Shown here one piece after another: positions 26,601-41,600 of a stretch of 64,000 bases of DNA. Made by a program: the position numbers and the translations under genes. The notes under the pieces are model-generated. The model was not told the origin of the DNA and did not search any database. It saw nothing but the letters and a program-made list of their open reading frames with translations. Position 1 is the stretch's first letter, and each line of letters starts with the position of its first letter. The stretch spans positions 63,445,938 through 63,509,937 of the forward strand of contig CM076259.1 in the NCBI GenBank assembly GCA_038380795.1, in the 5' to 3' direction. This stretch comes from Pyrocephalus nanus (Eukaryota > Chordata > Aves > Passeriformes > Tyrannidae).

Positions 26601-29600
26601 TCCTTTAATAATTGTTCTGGAGCACTAATGAAGCCAGAGGAAGGAAGGACACGTGGGCTTGGAAATTCCCACTTTCTTAATTAATCAGATGGTCCAATAA
26701 AACACGCTGACATAGGTTAATTTAACACTCTTGTTAAAATGCTTCACCAATGGACTCATGATTTTAAATGATAACTCTCATGTGAGAGAACTGAAAGAAC
26801 AGTCCATCCACTCCAGTCCATTAGGTGCTTTGAACTTTACTCCCACTTTCATTAGAACAGTTTCTGTTGTTCAGACAATTATCTTCATTTACTATTTTCT
26901 CATGGATTTATAATCATCTGTTAAATGGTAATCTTAATGGGCTGTTCTTAGGTCCAGACATTGAGTACAAAAAGGCAGAATCCTGAATTCCTAAACATTT
27001 CATTCATTAGTGAAGGCTTAAAAGAAACATATAAAAGGATGCATAAGGATTGTAACGGTAATTCTGATCCACTTTATTAACATGATTAGTAGACCCATAG
27101 CCAGGTAAAAGAAAGTTAAAAAGCAACAAATATAAACAAGCTTTTTCAGCACAAGGACATTAATATTGGTCAAAAAGCATTACAGTTGAACCAAGAACAA
27201 ACCAACTGCTACCAGAGCTAGGAAGTACTGGCAAGAGTGCCTAACTCTGCCTCTGAAGGGTAAGAGCCAACAATGCAAAGGGGAGACAATGTTTGCAGTA
27301 AGAGCTGATGCACCAAACCTTCAGTGACACAGGAGATGGCTGGTGATGCACAGGTTCTGTATGATGTTAGTGTTGAGCTCTATGACAGCCTGAGAATCTC
27401 AAAGTTGTGAATGGCAATTTAAAGCCTGAAAACAAAGTGGCTCTGCAACAACTGCTACCAAGCTTCATGACAGGTTTCAAGGAGTATCTGACCAAAGAGA
27501 TTGCCTTGTGTAGTGCCTTTCTTTAATAACAATGGACTTGCTTTCAGGCAGTATGCTGAATATTTTTGTTACATGGATTTCAGCTCCTACAGAGCTACCT
27601 GAGAAATCTGAATGTGAAAACCACAGAAAGGCTTTCTCAGAACAAACAGTCTGAAGTTGAGAGCTGCTGACTACTTTATTTGCAGATTACAACCTGGATG
27701 CTTGAGATTTTCTTATGTAATGAAAAAAAAAGTTCATAGCAGAGTGCTTCTGGGCAAACCAGTAAGTATTCTGAAATAACCAGGGATTTCCCTATATCAT
27801 TTACACTGATGGCTTGACAACCAAAAGAGACAATACTGATCTAAGACTGCTTATAAGCTTCCATACACCTCCACACTTGACACTCCTTATGTAATACAGG
27901 ACTCTTCTCAAAAATAGATGTGAAGAGGAAGCTATTTTCTTGTCCTAGAAAGAACAGCCTGAAATCTCAAGTTTCCCATTGTGCTTCAGAAATTAAATCC
28001 CAGGCATATTGAAGGCAATGCTCAACTCAGGATAATCAATAATCTAGGGAATTAAATTGTCTGTGGTGATGAGGACATCAGAGTCAAATTACCATCCTGT
28101 CATTCATCTACATACGAAGAATGGGATCTTGAGGAGTAAGAATATTTAATAAAACCTGCTTTGTCTAAAAAAAGTTCCCAACTAACTTTACTTAAGAGAA
28201 AGATTTGCTTTCTATCAACTACTAGATAAAATATAGGAACTAAAAAAGCAAGTTATCAGCAACAACAGATGCTACAGAGGGAATACTATTATTAAAATGG
28301 TCTAAATGACACAGAATATATTCACCACTTTCCAATGATCTAAACAAAAAGGGCACTTAAATCTATAGAAATAAAAATATTTTTTAATTAAGAACATCCT
28401 ATTTGTATTTTAATCTGTTTCCAGAGTTATTAAAATTGCCTTAAGAATCATATTTTAATCAAAATTTTGGACAGCTGATATTATTTTAAACAGGCTTATC
28501 AATGTCTTAAGATGCAAAATGTAAATGGAAATAAGGAACCATGATTTCCAGACTGTCCAGGTGAAAACTAAGTTACTAATTTTACAAGAGAATATTTTCT
28601 ATGTACACAACAAAAACAGCAATGATGTCTCTGCGATTGCTTATATAAACACAAATGGTCTGTATTCCAGAGGTTTAATCTTTCAGGAAAATAAATAAAA
28701 AAAAAAAATGCAGTGCATACATAACTGGCAAAAAGCTGGTAAATAAGACTGGGATAAGAAGGGAATCGTACTAATACATATACACAATTTTGGTCTGAAC
28801 ACACATTAATAAAAAGGATGGTAAAAAGCAACTTTCAGTTTCCTCAAAATATAAAGGCATTGTGACATTTAGTATTAAATCAACAAAGACGTGAAAAGGC
28901 ATAAAAGCTGCTTATCTGTACATTAGCACACAAAAAACTAAGTAACAAGAATTAAATTTAAGATAAAATAGGGTGTTTGTCGCATGGAAATTAATGTTTC
29001 TCTGAGTGTAATTCAACCTATTAATTTTGTGGTTTTTATGAGGCAAAATTAATGTCAGTCATGAAGAGAAAAGATATCATTCTATCAATTCAGTAGTCCA
29101 CTCAAAGGTGCTATAGAGGACTGTCAAACTCTCAGTTACAAGAACGCCACATTAGAACAGTAAGATTCCTTCTCAGACTGAGTTACCTTGTTAACTCCTG
29201 AAGCACAGAGATTACTAAATAATTGTGGAAGCCTTTGTTACCCATGCATCTAACAGTCTTTTATATCTCTTTAATCTTTTGACCTCAATTACATCCTGAG
29301 GAAAGACTGTCATAGGGCACACAGGCAATGTAATATTGTCAGTGTTTCAGACTTAATTTATAAGTGTGCTTATGAGAATGAGCAATATTATGATCTTTTC
29401 CCATTACATGGTAGGCTTGGTATGCCATTCATTACTTGTAATAAAACACCAGTGAAGGTGGCACTACCTTCATTTAATGCCAGTAAAAGCAAATTTGACT
29501 AATTTATAAAACGACGGCATCATCTAGAGCCAGTTACATCCAGGCTGGGGGCTGAGGGAAGGAGAACTAAGAAGGAAAAGAGGATTATACAACCTTCCCA

Positions 29601-32600
29601 TACTGACAGTATAAAGATCATACACTATGAACTGGGGGGATCACAACTCCTTTCATCACTCTTCTTCTGAATTCTATCCATTTCCAAACTTAAAACAGTA
29701 TCATCCAAAATAAAAGCACAAAGACTCTGAGTTACGTGAGTAGGAAAATCATGCTTGAGCCTGTATAAGTACAGATGTAATACCCAGCAGGATAAATAAA
29801 CAGAAAAGAGGTGAATACAGAGCTGTTTTACAGTTTAAAGCAAAAAAAACCAAAAAATTTATTTCCTTAAGCACTTTGTAAGCAAAGAGGAGTTATACAT
29901 TTTTGCTGAGGTCCATTGCTGATTCCTTTTCACAAAAGGGAGAAGTAGACAGATATTTTATTTTGGCTTACATATTAGGAAACAAAATGTTTTTCTGGTA
30001 AATTCATGTTGTCCCTGCATGTTTTATGAATTCAGATTTAACTGATCATTGTAGAAGCATTAATAGAAAAGGAACTATTATTCCAATGACACTACATTCA
30101 AATGGAAATACCCCATAGCAACAATGTACTAAGTCAACTTTAGTAGTGTGGACTGTGGGTGTAACCCACTGAACGAAGGAAACCACTGAAAAGAGTCACT
30201 GGGATATATGGGACAGAAGAAAAGGAGGAACAACTGTTTCTTTGAGAAAGTCATTCCTCAGCCCCTGCAGAAAGACAGGAAATTGGGACCAGACACAAGT
30301 TGTGCTGAATGAGAAAACTAGTTTGGGACCACAGAACAACACTGACAAAACTCAGAAAATTCTGGCTGAATGGTCAGAAAATTACAAGGCTTTGCCCAAT
30401 AGTTTCTGTAAATCTATATATTTATTTTTTTTGCATTTTTCTTGCAAGTTAAGTAAAACAAATTTAAAAATGCATTTACAAATACTACAACAATGTTCAT
30501 GTGGTAAAACTACTTTTATGAAAGCCCAAATTTTGTTTTTACTTAGCTTACCATCTGGGATATATCCTGCAACTTCAAAAAGGAATTAAGCACATGAGCA
30601 ATTAACTACTGATCTGATGATGCAGTAATACAAATTATCCAGCTCAATCACTTGACCTTGCTCTATTGTACTTGAGAAAATTTCCTCTTTTTGTTGCTTC
30701 TCATAGATTTAAAAAATATGTAAAATGCTCTGCAAGCAAATCCTGCTAACAGAAGTATTTCAGTCACATACCCACAACACCCCCACTATTAATAGAATTA
30801 AAACATACAGCAAGTTTTTAATGTAGTTCAATAGCTAAAACATTGCAACTACAAAACTTTAACTTTAGGAAAAGCTGACATATAAAACACCTATTTATCT
30901 AGTAATCTCACTAGACAAAAGGGAAATGCAAGTGCATTTTGAAACATGAAAGCTGTATAATTTTGAAACAAACCTTGTCCATTAGTTTACTTGCATGAAG
31001 ACTCAGGCTATTGAAGAATATTTTCTTGCTCAACAAATGCATTTCTTCAATTGTTGTCAACAGTGTGGCTGCACTGTTTCCTACAATACCACTGAAAACA
31101 AAATTAAGATTACTTAATTCTGAAGGGAGGACAACATGACAGAGTCACATACTTAAACATCATTTCAAAGAAAATAATTTTCAAAGTTGAAAATTTACAA
31201 CAAATAATTGAAGGGAACAGTTCTCCATATTGTCTGAGAGGTAACTTGACTGTAAGAACAAGCATTATCAATTATGTCATTAAGCAGATACTAAATACAG
31301 GCTGTCAAACTTGCAAACCTTTTGGTAGAATCCTAAAACTTACTGGATTTTTGTTTTGTTATGCTGTAAATCTACTTCTGTTACAGAAAGCACGTTACAT
31401 AAAGAAAAAAGAGTCAAGAAGTATTCTATCATACTCTCCTTTAGGGATAGAATTATTTCTCTTCTCCTGAGATGCTAGGCTTCTCCAAAAATGTAAGAAT
31501 TCATGTCTTGCTATTCCTAGTGTCAAGCTATCACACTTAGCACAAATACCCCATAAACCTTCAATGAGACTACATGACTATGCTCCTCTCATAGATATAC
31601 TCTCCCTCTATCTAAAGTAAATGTACTTTTAAGCTACAAAATTGCAGTGAAAATTCACTGTGTCATAACAGGACCTGTAGCTTGATTTTCAGATTCTAAC
31701 CTTGTATTTAATAGATCATTTCTCAAACTGCTTTTTCCCCCTCATTAGTGAGGTGCACTTCATACAGAGGAAATTATTCAGCTGGTAGAAGGTACTTCAG
31801 TGGTCTTTAAACAATGTGTTGTTAAAAAAGACCAAAAGACTGCCTAAGACATTCCATTTTAAACATCACATTTTCAACTACACCAAGCTTTATAACCACA
31901 GGGAAACACTAACTTTGGAGGCAGAAAAATTACAACAAAAATATTTCAAGCTTTTTGGACAGTAAAATTTGGAATAGGTCTTATATGTGTTCTACCACAG
32001 ACAAGTAGTGCCATCACAATTGAGAATTTTAAATAGGGTGGGAGGTGCCCAAGAACCATTTGTCCCAGTCTGCCCAATATCTAAATGTCTTTTCAGACAG
32101 AGAAGCTCAAGTAGCAGCAGTAATTATTCAAATTCTCTGCAGCTCAGTCCAGGGCTGTGGAGGATAATTTTTCTGCTACTTCTGCTTCTAACCAACATAA
32201 ACTGCTGCATATGCCACAACGTATGAAAACAGCAGCTCTGGCTTTTATCCATTATTTTCTCTATTCCTAGTGGCATCTGGAAGATTGGAAGGTGATTGAT
32301 GCACCTTCAACAATGAGGTAAGGAATGAGGCAAACATTTTACCAATCGAAAAATGGAAGTGCATACTTAAAAAAAAAAATTATCAAAACACAGTTGTTTA
32401 AATAAAAAAAGAAAAACTGAAGTTCTAGGGATAATTTTAACATTTTCTCCAAGGGGACTTGACTTTAAAATCTTAAATGTTTCGTAGTTTTTTTTTATAT
32501 GATTTGAATCTACACAGAGCAATAAAGAAATAGTTTCTCTGCAAACTGATGCTATATTCCAAAACAGATTTGGTATGAATTGAGAAATGACAACAAGTAC

Positions 32601-35600
32601 ATGGTATCTGCTTGGTATCACATATATTTCTCCTTGACAGTACTTGTTACAGTACAGAGCAAAAACTAAGCCACAGAAGTACTATTTTTAGTAGATAAGT
32701 CTTCACAAATACTATTAGGGAAAAAAAAGGCATTTTTAACATACTTTGTAATTTTGCATACCTGATTGTATGGTGGTAGAACTTGAGAAGATTAGAAATC
32801 TTGTACAGTAAAACTGCTCCTGGCTCAGCAACAATCACCTGTTCAATTCTAACCTGCAGCATGAACAAATACAAGCATCCTTCAGGTCATACATTTCAAA
32901 AAGCCAACCTCTTGTAATATGGGTCTGATTTTTGAAAAGTAAATTCAACCAGAAATAAGTTTAAAAAGAGAATGCCCAATTAACCGTAACACTGGACTTG
33001 AACCAAATTGCTTCTGGGTTGCCAAGCATCTGGGCAGAAAACAAGCAGGTGTATGCATTCTTTAAAAAAACCCACAAACCCAAAAAGCCTTCAAAACCTC
33101 CCATTTCCCTACAGATTTCTGCTGCAACTTGCTACTGAAAATTTAATAACGAGATCATTTGATGGACCCAGGACATACTGGAATCTTCCCCAGCATCGAA
33201 CAACAAGAACAGTTGCAATGCTGAAAAATCACTCCAGTGCAACAATAGATCATTCACATCATACAGCAATTCAGAACATCAAAGTATTAGGTATTTTACC
33301 CAAAAACCAAAATTTCACCTGGATGAATTCTCTTCTTTACTTAAAGGAGAGTGTATATATCTCCTACCAGTATTTATTAATAGTAGACCATTTGTAACAT
33401 TTATTTATAACATAAATAGCAACTGTTGACTATTTTTCTTAACCAGGAGATAGTGGCTATACAGCCCAAAACAGTGCTGATTTGGACAGCTGATGTCTTG
33501 TCTCCATGATACACACATTCTCAACCCACTCATAAAAGGCTGCCCCAGGGTCAGACTTTGTGCACTTACGAGACAGAATAGACAGTGACTTATCAGGGCA
33601 CTGTTCTCCCACGTGCCTGTGTGTGAAAGGGCTACACAGAAATCACCAGCCAACACTCGCTCTCCCAAGATATTTGCTGTTCAATGGAACAGGATGTTCT
33701 GCAGTGCCTTCTTCTCAGAGGCAGCTGCAGGAAGAACCAACTAAGATTATGCTTCCTCAATCCTCTGCCCTTGCATTTAATACACAGACCAAAACCAAGT
33801 AATACTTTGAAAATCTTATTCGCAATGGTCAATGCACAAAGTTTATTTCAACAGACAAAGGTCAACTTTGCCGTTCAATGTGTCTGTATATACAAAGGTA
33901 CATAAACAAATACTTGTCTCCAATGTTACCTGAAAGGTCATTTGGGCATGGATGCTGAGTCTATTCTAGTTGTACAGCAAAAAAGAATACAGCAGCCAGG
34001 GAAAAAAGAGGAAAATCAAAACATTGACTAATCAAAAAAATATCAATAGCTAAAAAAAAAGAAAATAATTAAGAAATAGAAAAAGAAGAGGCAGAAGGAA
34101 AGGAGAAAATAAATATTTTAGGGTCATGAAACAAAAATAAGAATTAAAGCAGGAAAAGGAGAACTGCTGCTTCCCACAGAGAAGTCTTCACTGCACTAGA
34201 GAGCCAAAATTTTTAAGTGACTCAACATAACCTGTTCAGGGAAGCCCTGGACTTGGAGCTCTTATAATTTATTCAGCCTATGTGTCCTGATGTTAGCTGA
34301 CCAAAAAAGACTATCTGACATCTATGTAAAGCATCAGAAACATTATGTTTTGAACTTAAGTGTGCTATGGAAAAGATGACAAGCTTAATTTAAATGTTTT
34401 CTTGGATTCTCCTACTTCCACCTAAAACGAGAGGCCTGTGGTAAGGTTTACCACTGGGGAGTATTCAAGATTCACCTGAATGCCTAAAATACACACCAAC
34501 TATCAGTGAGAAATGTAGACAATTTATATTGCATGTAACCATAACCCTTCTTCAAATGTAAGGAAACTATACTGTATTGTACATTCACATGGAAAGGCAT
34601 AAACTGGTATGAAAATGCTACATAATTCTCAAAGTTTTTAAAAGTGCTTGTGGAAATTTTATGATTATGCTTTTACCGAACAACTCTATGGTTCAGTATC
34701 AGCTCAAAGTGACAGATTCACAATCAGCAGAAATCCACAAGAAAAGCAGTGTATTGTGGTGCCACACAACTACAACACAGAGTGGTTTCCCTGAAATCAG
34801 TGAAGTTATTTTCCTTATTGTGGACAATCTCCAGAAAGAACAATGTATTGTAGAAGAGATTCCTTCAAACTGAGTCTATTTTTGTTGTTACTCTGAACAT
34901 GGTGGCTTGCAATTATCTATCTGCATTGTATGAATTTTTTCTTTCCCCAGAGGAAACAGTAAGTGCTCCATTTTTTACAGTGGGAAGTCTAAACTGGCAG
35001 TGAATTAACGTAAGTTGCATTCTATTAAAACACAGAATACAATGGGAAGTCTTTAATTTTTCTCTTAGTGTTTATTATTATTATTATTAGCATAGTAAGT
35101 AATTGACAACAATATTTCAGGGGATGTTTCTACAGAAAGCAGAAGCACACAACTATTCTGTACTAAACTGTAAAAATCTCAAGATCAAGACCAAACTCCC
35201 TCTTACTTACACAAAGGTTTCATTCTATTCCTAATTACTTCATTGGAATGCACAGATACTGTGCTCAAACATCAGCATTTAGTATTAACAGAACTAAAGC
35301 ATGCAAGAAGAACACAAAGTTTGGCAAAAATCTTACAAGGAAACAAAGCTGTGGTGTTTGTTTGTCTGTTGTGACAGGTGTTTTCCAACATGTCAAACAC
35401 TAAAGGCTGTGAAGGATGGTCATAATTCTATGGCAACAGGCACAAAACTGAAACACAGGAGGTTCTGTCTGAACATCACGAAACACATGTTTTTTTTTTT
35501 ACTCTGCAGGTGACTGAGCACCGACATAAGTTGCCCAGAGAGGCTGTGGAGCCTCTGTCCTTGAAGTATTCAAAAGTCATCTGGACACATCGACTCTTCT

Positions 35601-38600
35601 GTGATCCTGTGACATTCTAAATAGCACTTTTTTGATTGTTACCTCTGTCCAAACCATCTTTTTCTTATCAGAAACTTACATTTAGTATCCAGAAACCATC
35701 TGTTTACATTGGAGACTAAGTATTTGTCAGCTGGACATAGTTGTTACAGGTACAGCATTTCTAAGAGAACTTTATTGTAATACTATTTAGCATAGAAGAT
35801 TTTATTTTAAAAACACTTGGATTTATACACTGCACAAGTCAGGCAATTACTGGTATAAGCTTCATCACCTCAATTATTTCAGTGCTTATATGAAGCACAT
35901 CCAAAAAATAAGTCTGACAATCATTTGATGGATCATTTTAATGACTCTATCAAATGCATCCCCTAACCTTACACAGGCTGTAGCTTGAAAAAAAGACAAC
36001 TGTGGAGGAATGTGACAAAAATACAACAAAATAAGAGTAGCATAAAAATGGTAATTAGGAAAACAATCTTCCACGATGTCTTTTAAATACAAGAGCTGGA
36101 GTTACTAAACAAACAAACAAACAAACACAAACCACAAAAGGAGTTGACTTTTCACACAGCAGAGTTAAACTGGTCACTTCCCTCCTGCAGGAAATGTTGT
36201 GAATACCAAAGTTTTGTATCAATTCATGCAAGAAAAATCTACTGAGGTCTATTAAGTAGAAGACAGAAATAAGCTCAGTAAGTCTAGTATATTCACAAAC
36301 AGGCAAGGAAACTACCCTACAGAAGTATCATGACACAACTGCATAGCCTATATATTCTTCCCTAAGCATATGTTAATGATCACTACGAAAAACAGGGCAC
36401 TAAATTAAATTGGTTTTTCATTTGACCCATTACTACCTTTCCCATATACTTATCCCAAAGCTAGATTTTTGTACATAAGCACTCCTCAACCTACAAAAGG
36501 TAAAACAAAATCAATACTCAAATTTAATATCCTAGTATCTCTCACTAAATGACTATTATAAACCAGCTATCTATGAGCTTAAGGAATCTTCAATTTGAGA
36601 ATCATAAAACCCTTCAGAAGCTGAGAATCTAACTCTCAACCAAGGGCAATGAAAACACATGGAAGAGATGGGGGCACAAGTTCTGAAAAAACATGATAGA
36701 AGAGCTTTTCTATTTAGAGTGCGAAGGAAAACAAAATACTTCACCTTCAGAGGCCTGCAGACACCTTCTGTGATGTGCCCAACTACTTCTTGAATATTTT
36801 CTTCCACACCTATGGTTAATGCAAAGACATGCTAAGATTATGCAAATGTAATTCTCTTTTCTTCAAGACTATAAAACAAATAAACAAACGTAGGAGGTAC
36901 TCCTCCATAAAAAGCAGTATGAACTCTATGTTCTTTTCTCCACACGAATAGAAAACACCTCCACTGTACTTCAAATCTAGCCATTAAGAAATAGCTGCAT
37001 GCCAAAACAGTCCTGGAGTCATTACCATGTGCTATTCACTTGCTTCCTAGTGAAACACTGCCTGTGAATTTGAGGGAGAAGCAGCAAGGGAAAGAGAGAA
37101 AGAAGCAGCAAGGGGAGGAATAAACGATCTAGCAAGAAGCTGTCACAGTAAGGCTCAATATTAGCACTTCATGAAATTAAACTAGGAAGAAAAAAAAAAA
37201 AAACCAAACAACCAACCAGGCCAGTAAAATGCTCAGGGATCAACAGTACATACCATTTTGAAAGGCCTGAACAGAAATACATGTGCCTGTCAGTGTTTGG
37301 TACTGAGGCACTCACGGCATCATTACAAATAAAGTGACACGTGTACCTCCACACTGCTGCGTGCTGCAGCATTAGCAAACACTTCCTCCCCAGCAGCAAC
37401 TGAAACTCGTCTTTCACAGAACTATATACATGGGAGAATATTGCCCTATCTTATCATGAAACACAAATGAATTGTTGCATGGCAACCAGCACTGTCATAA
37501 ATCAATCAAACTGAAAGCAACAGATCTTCAAGCTCTCACTTCAGTAACAACTCAGAATAGATTTATGGAGAAAGCAATACTTTAATTCTAATTTAAAACT
37601 TGTCAACAGGAGTTCATCTTCAGATGGGACCCATGCAATGAAAGTAAACAAACTGACTGTGACATGTGACAGAAATCAGGTGACCTGAAACTATATTTTA
37701 CTTATTTCAGACTAAGAGATATTACCTCTGAGAGCAAAAATAATGAAAGATCAGAGATCTGTGCCAATGCCTCTTTACACCAAGCTTCATCAAAAGCCAC
37801 ATAAGCAGTAGCAACTGAATTCAGCATAGTGGCTCTAAGAACTTTAACATACTAAACTGGTAAGGTAATAAAAATAGGTTAATATACTTGAGTACTGTTA
37901 TCAAGGCAGAAAGCAAGATTACAAACCACAATATGCATGCTCTCTGATGTAATGGCTAGCTCTCACATACCCCCTAACAATTTACACATTTTTTTAGTAG
38001 GAACAGTCACACTTTTACTGTTCATCAACATAACAAGCACCTAGCACATATTTGCAATAGTGTATCTAGACCAGATTGACTTAAAAACAAGTTGTTGGGT
38101 ATGAAATTTTTTAGCTCTAAAAATATACAAGTTCGAATACCAAAGGACATGGAATAACAATCTTGGTATACCACATGCTTGTGCCTTCGCATATATTTTC
38201 ATGTCCAATTAGAATATTTGGATTCCACAACCAGTGAATCTTCCAGCAGAATGGGTTATATAACTGGTGCAAGTTTGACATAAAAGAATTACAGAATAAA
38301 CAATTTTTAGAGACCCAAAATAACTTTTAGAAAATGGTTCATAACTGAAGACATGCTTCCGACTGCTTGCTACACCATATATAATCTTTCTCTGTGTATC
38401 CTTTTATAAAAGGAGAAGTCTTTCTTGGACTTCGCTTAGCTTCTGTTCTCCATCTGGGTTCCTGTAACTCCATGAAAAATGGTTTTATACTGCATCTCAA
38501 AATGCCTGCAGTTCTCCCTTCCTTTCAAGTACAAGATCTCTGTAAGACCAGAAGTCTCCTTCTAGCAGAAAAGCCTAAGCTCCAAAGACGAGAACCAGAT

Positions 38601-41600
38601 GCTTCATCCTTGTCCAGCAAAATAGTTAAACTTTTCTGAATGTGTTTTCTGTGCTTAAAATTTTAACTGCATTTTTGGTTAGATTAATTTTAAACAGTTA
38701 GCATTTGCAAACTTGACATTTTAAAACTTTTCAAAAGCAATTCTTGAATACTCTGATTATGGGCTACATAGTTTCATCATTTTAAAGTAAAAACTGGGAT
38801 GGGAACATTTCTCAAAAAAACCATGTTATTCACACAATTTTTCTTCCAGTGGGACCAAATCCACCTCTATCATACCAATAGCTTATGTGAGCCTTTTTTT
38901 TTCTTTTCCCTGAGAAAGGAAATTTTTGTATAGCTGTGATTTACTTATTCCATAGTCCTGAAATTACACAGAGCTTACAGGAGAATTTAAAGACAAATCT
39001 GAACTCAGAACAGACACACCTGAATTAAAATAATAGAAGTGGTTCTATCTGCAGAAAGCTACTCAAGTTGAAAGGAAAGTGAAAACATTTGACTGACCTA
39101 ACTGCAGACCACCACCTAAGTGTCTTATCTATAGTAGTTGCTTGGGCTCCCTTCATAGGGAACAATCAAAGCCTCAGTTTGTGATGAAAGCCCCCAGAAA
39201 TGCTTACATTGGATATTAAATTTTGTTGGGAAGATTGCCCTCTGGAGATGCAAATTTCTGTCATTACCTATAACTTCAAATAAACAAGATGTCCACTTGT
39301 TAAATGTCTAAATGAAATTAACTCTATTTCTGCCAGAGCCTGTGCAGACAGACACCTAAAGACTGCACAACAGCACAAGTTCTTCAACTTGAATCTCTCA
39401 GTATCATAGATGCTTTACTCACTGATTAGTCACTACCGACTCAGGACTGTATTTATAAAAAGCATATAATCTTAAGGTATTTCATGGCTGCACTGCCCAT
39501 AAATGGTTTTTGTTAAACTTAGTGGTATCCTGTTAAGCACTGTTTTGTCTTGCAGATCTTACCACATCATTATCCTTGTCATCAAAAAAATTTCCCAAAG
39601 ATGCAGAGGAATAATTACAGACAGCACCTCTCAAGCTTTGCAACTCGCAGCATGAAAAGTTAAGAATCCCTCTTTATATTTCTTGAAAATTGTACAATGA
39701 TAGGAAACCCTCTCCTGCAAAGCTTAGGAAAACATATTTTGCCTTCAGACAGAAATATTGAATCTCTTGTTTATACCAGTCTCTTGGGAAAAAAGTTTTG
39801 GCCTGATGATTTTTTGTTGAGAATTTTTCTCCCAAACATTTATATTCCCTGTATTATCCAGTATCTTGCTCTGTGGCCAAAATGCTCTAAATATATCTAA
39901 TTACATGGTCATAGCATCTCAGCCTGACATCCTGCCAAGAAGGCCAAGGAACTTAATATTAAACAAAGCACTACACAAAGAGGTGTGAGAATTTCAAAAC
40001 AAAATGCAGCCCTGTGCAGCAGCAGCCGCCCAATCCACATAAGAACCAGACACAGTAACATGCTCCATGGGGGCAGCTTTTCCTGAAGGACTCCCCAGTT
40101 ACAGCAGAAGCATCAGTCAGTCATCTACAAAGAATTCTCATGTCTTTTTCTTTACCGTAAAACTGCCATAAGGTCTGCTTTTCAATCTCCCCAAGATACT
40201 GTGAGCAGACATTATTAAATTCCCTTCTATAGTACACTGTAACTGTAGTCAAAAACCAGCGTTCCTCCAGTATGATTTACAACAGTTCCTAAACAGCCTC
40301 CTTTTCCACATATCATTAGTTAGGAAACCAAATTAATACTTACAGTAGGAAGGAAAATCAGAATACATATTCTCTTTAAATCTCAGAGAAGGATTAACTG
40401 AGACACAAAATCTGAAGAGCTCACCAGATGCAGATCAAATGTAAGTCCTTACAATGAGTTTGTCACAACGGAGTACCCATGCATAACTTATTAAAAATGT
40501 CTTTGTCTGAATTGATGGTGGTAAATCATACTAAAGCTTCTATTGTATAAAAGGTCTTTTAAGTATAGGTCCAATCTACTTAAAGCAAAGGGGATGAAGA
40601 CTAAGCACGAGAGTCTGTTAATGTTCTGTTAATGAAGGAGAAATCTGATATTAAAAAGCTTCACATATCTAAGAGCAGCCTACTCTGACCTCCATAAACC
40701 TGTAATAATGTTATATGACAGATGAAAATTCCACTTTAATTGTAGCCTAGAAGGAAGAGACCTGAAGGAACAAGGAATGACATTTTAAAAAAAATACTTA
40801 AACAAAAGAGTACGGTATAACAGGAATCCTCAAGATAACAATAAACAATGATAATTTTTTCAAGGAGGTATGTAGTCATAGAAATTGCAAACAACTTCTG
40901 AACTCTCAACTACAGGCTAAGATGTCCCTTTGTAAATTTAATGTAAATCTATTATAAGCACAGGGAAATAAAATGAGTGCATTTTTGAACACTCTTCTTT
41001 GTTACGGGCCTTCTTTTAGAAAAATGTAACCACCAGCTATTCTGAAATTTCCAGGAAAAATTAAGCTCAGACTTGTAACTGAACCCCAGCCTAAGAAATT
41101 AATCACAGTTTCTGACTTATGATAGAAACTTCTATCACTTCCCAATTTATGTTTTAAAACTAGTACTACCTTGAATAGTTACAAGCTTTAACATAGCTTC
41201 TAGGTGTTCTTTTTCGGAAGCTGTAGCTTGATGCAACCAGGCCAGCATGTCTCCTACATACCTACACAAAGACAAAAATTTCTGTGTAAATCAGCGGTTT
41301 ATGGTATCATTGAGTCAAAATGGGAACAGGGAAGAAAAACAAAAAGACTACTTCATATATATTCTTGGAGTACTGTACCTCAGAGGATCATGAGAGTGCA
41401 TTTCAATAGGGCGGGGAGTACCTCCCAGACCTCCTCTAGTAAGAGCATCTATAAAGCCACGAACAACAGCACTCCTTCTAGCTGTTCCAAACTCATCCAA
41501 TGTGTATCTGTTATTGAAACATGAAACTGGGTTAAGACAAACCACTTGCCCTCATCATAGCTGATTAGCTCAACTTTACAGCTAATACGAGTAACGATTT

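Larger units (their letters stand above)
32854..36744 (-). other. COG6: COG6 intron 11
   Basis: The donor is GTGAAG and the acceptor CTGCAG. The intron contains a CR1 fragment at 35431-35620, an (ATT)n-like tract near 35067-35090 and an (AAAC)n tract at 36107-36127. Open frames around 33400-33900 occur on both strands without conserved motifs. Confidence 0.8.

Noticed and set aside
36571..36744. Continuation of the reading frame beyond exon 11
   Set aside because: Sequence after the GTGAAG donor is not COG6-like, and exon 12 joins in phase to the conserved residues, so this is intron read-through.
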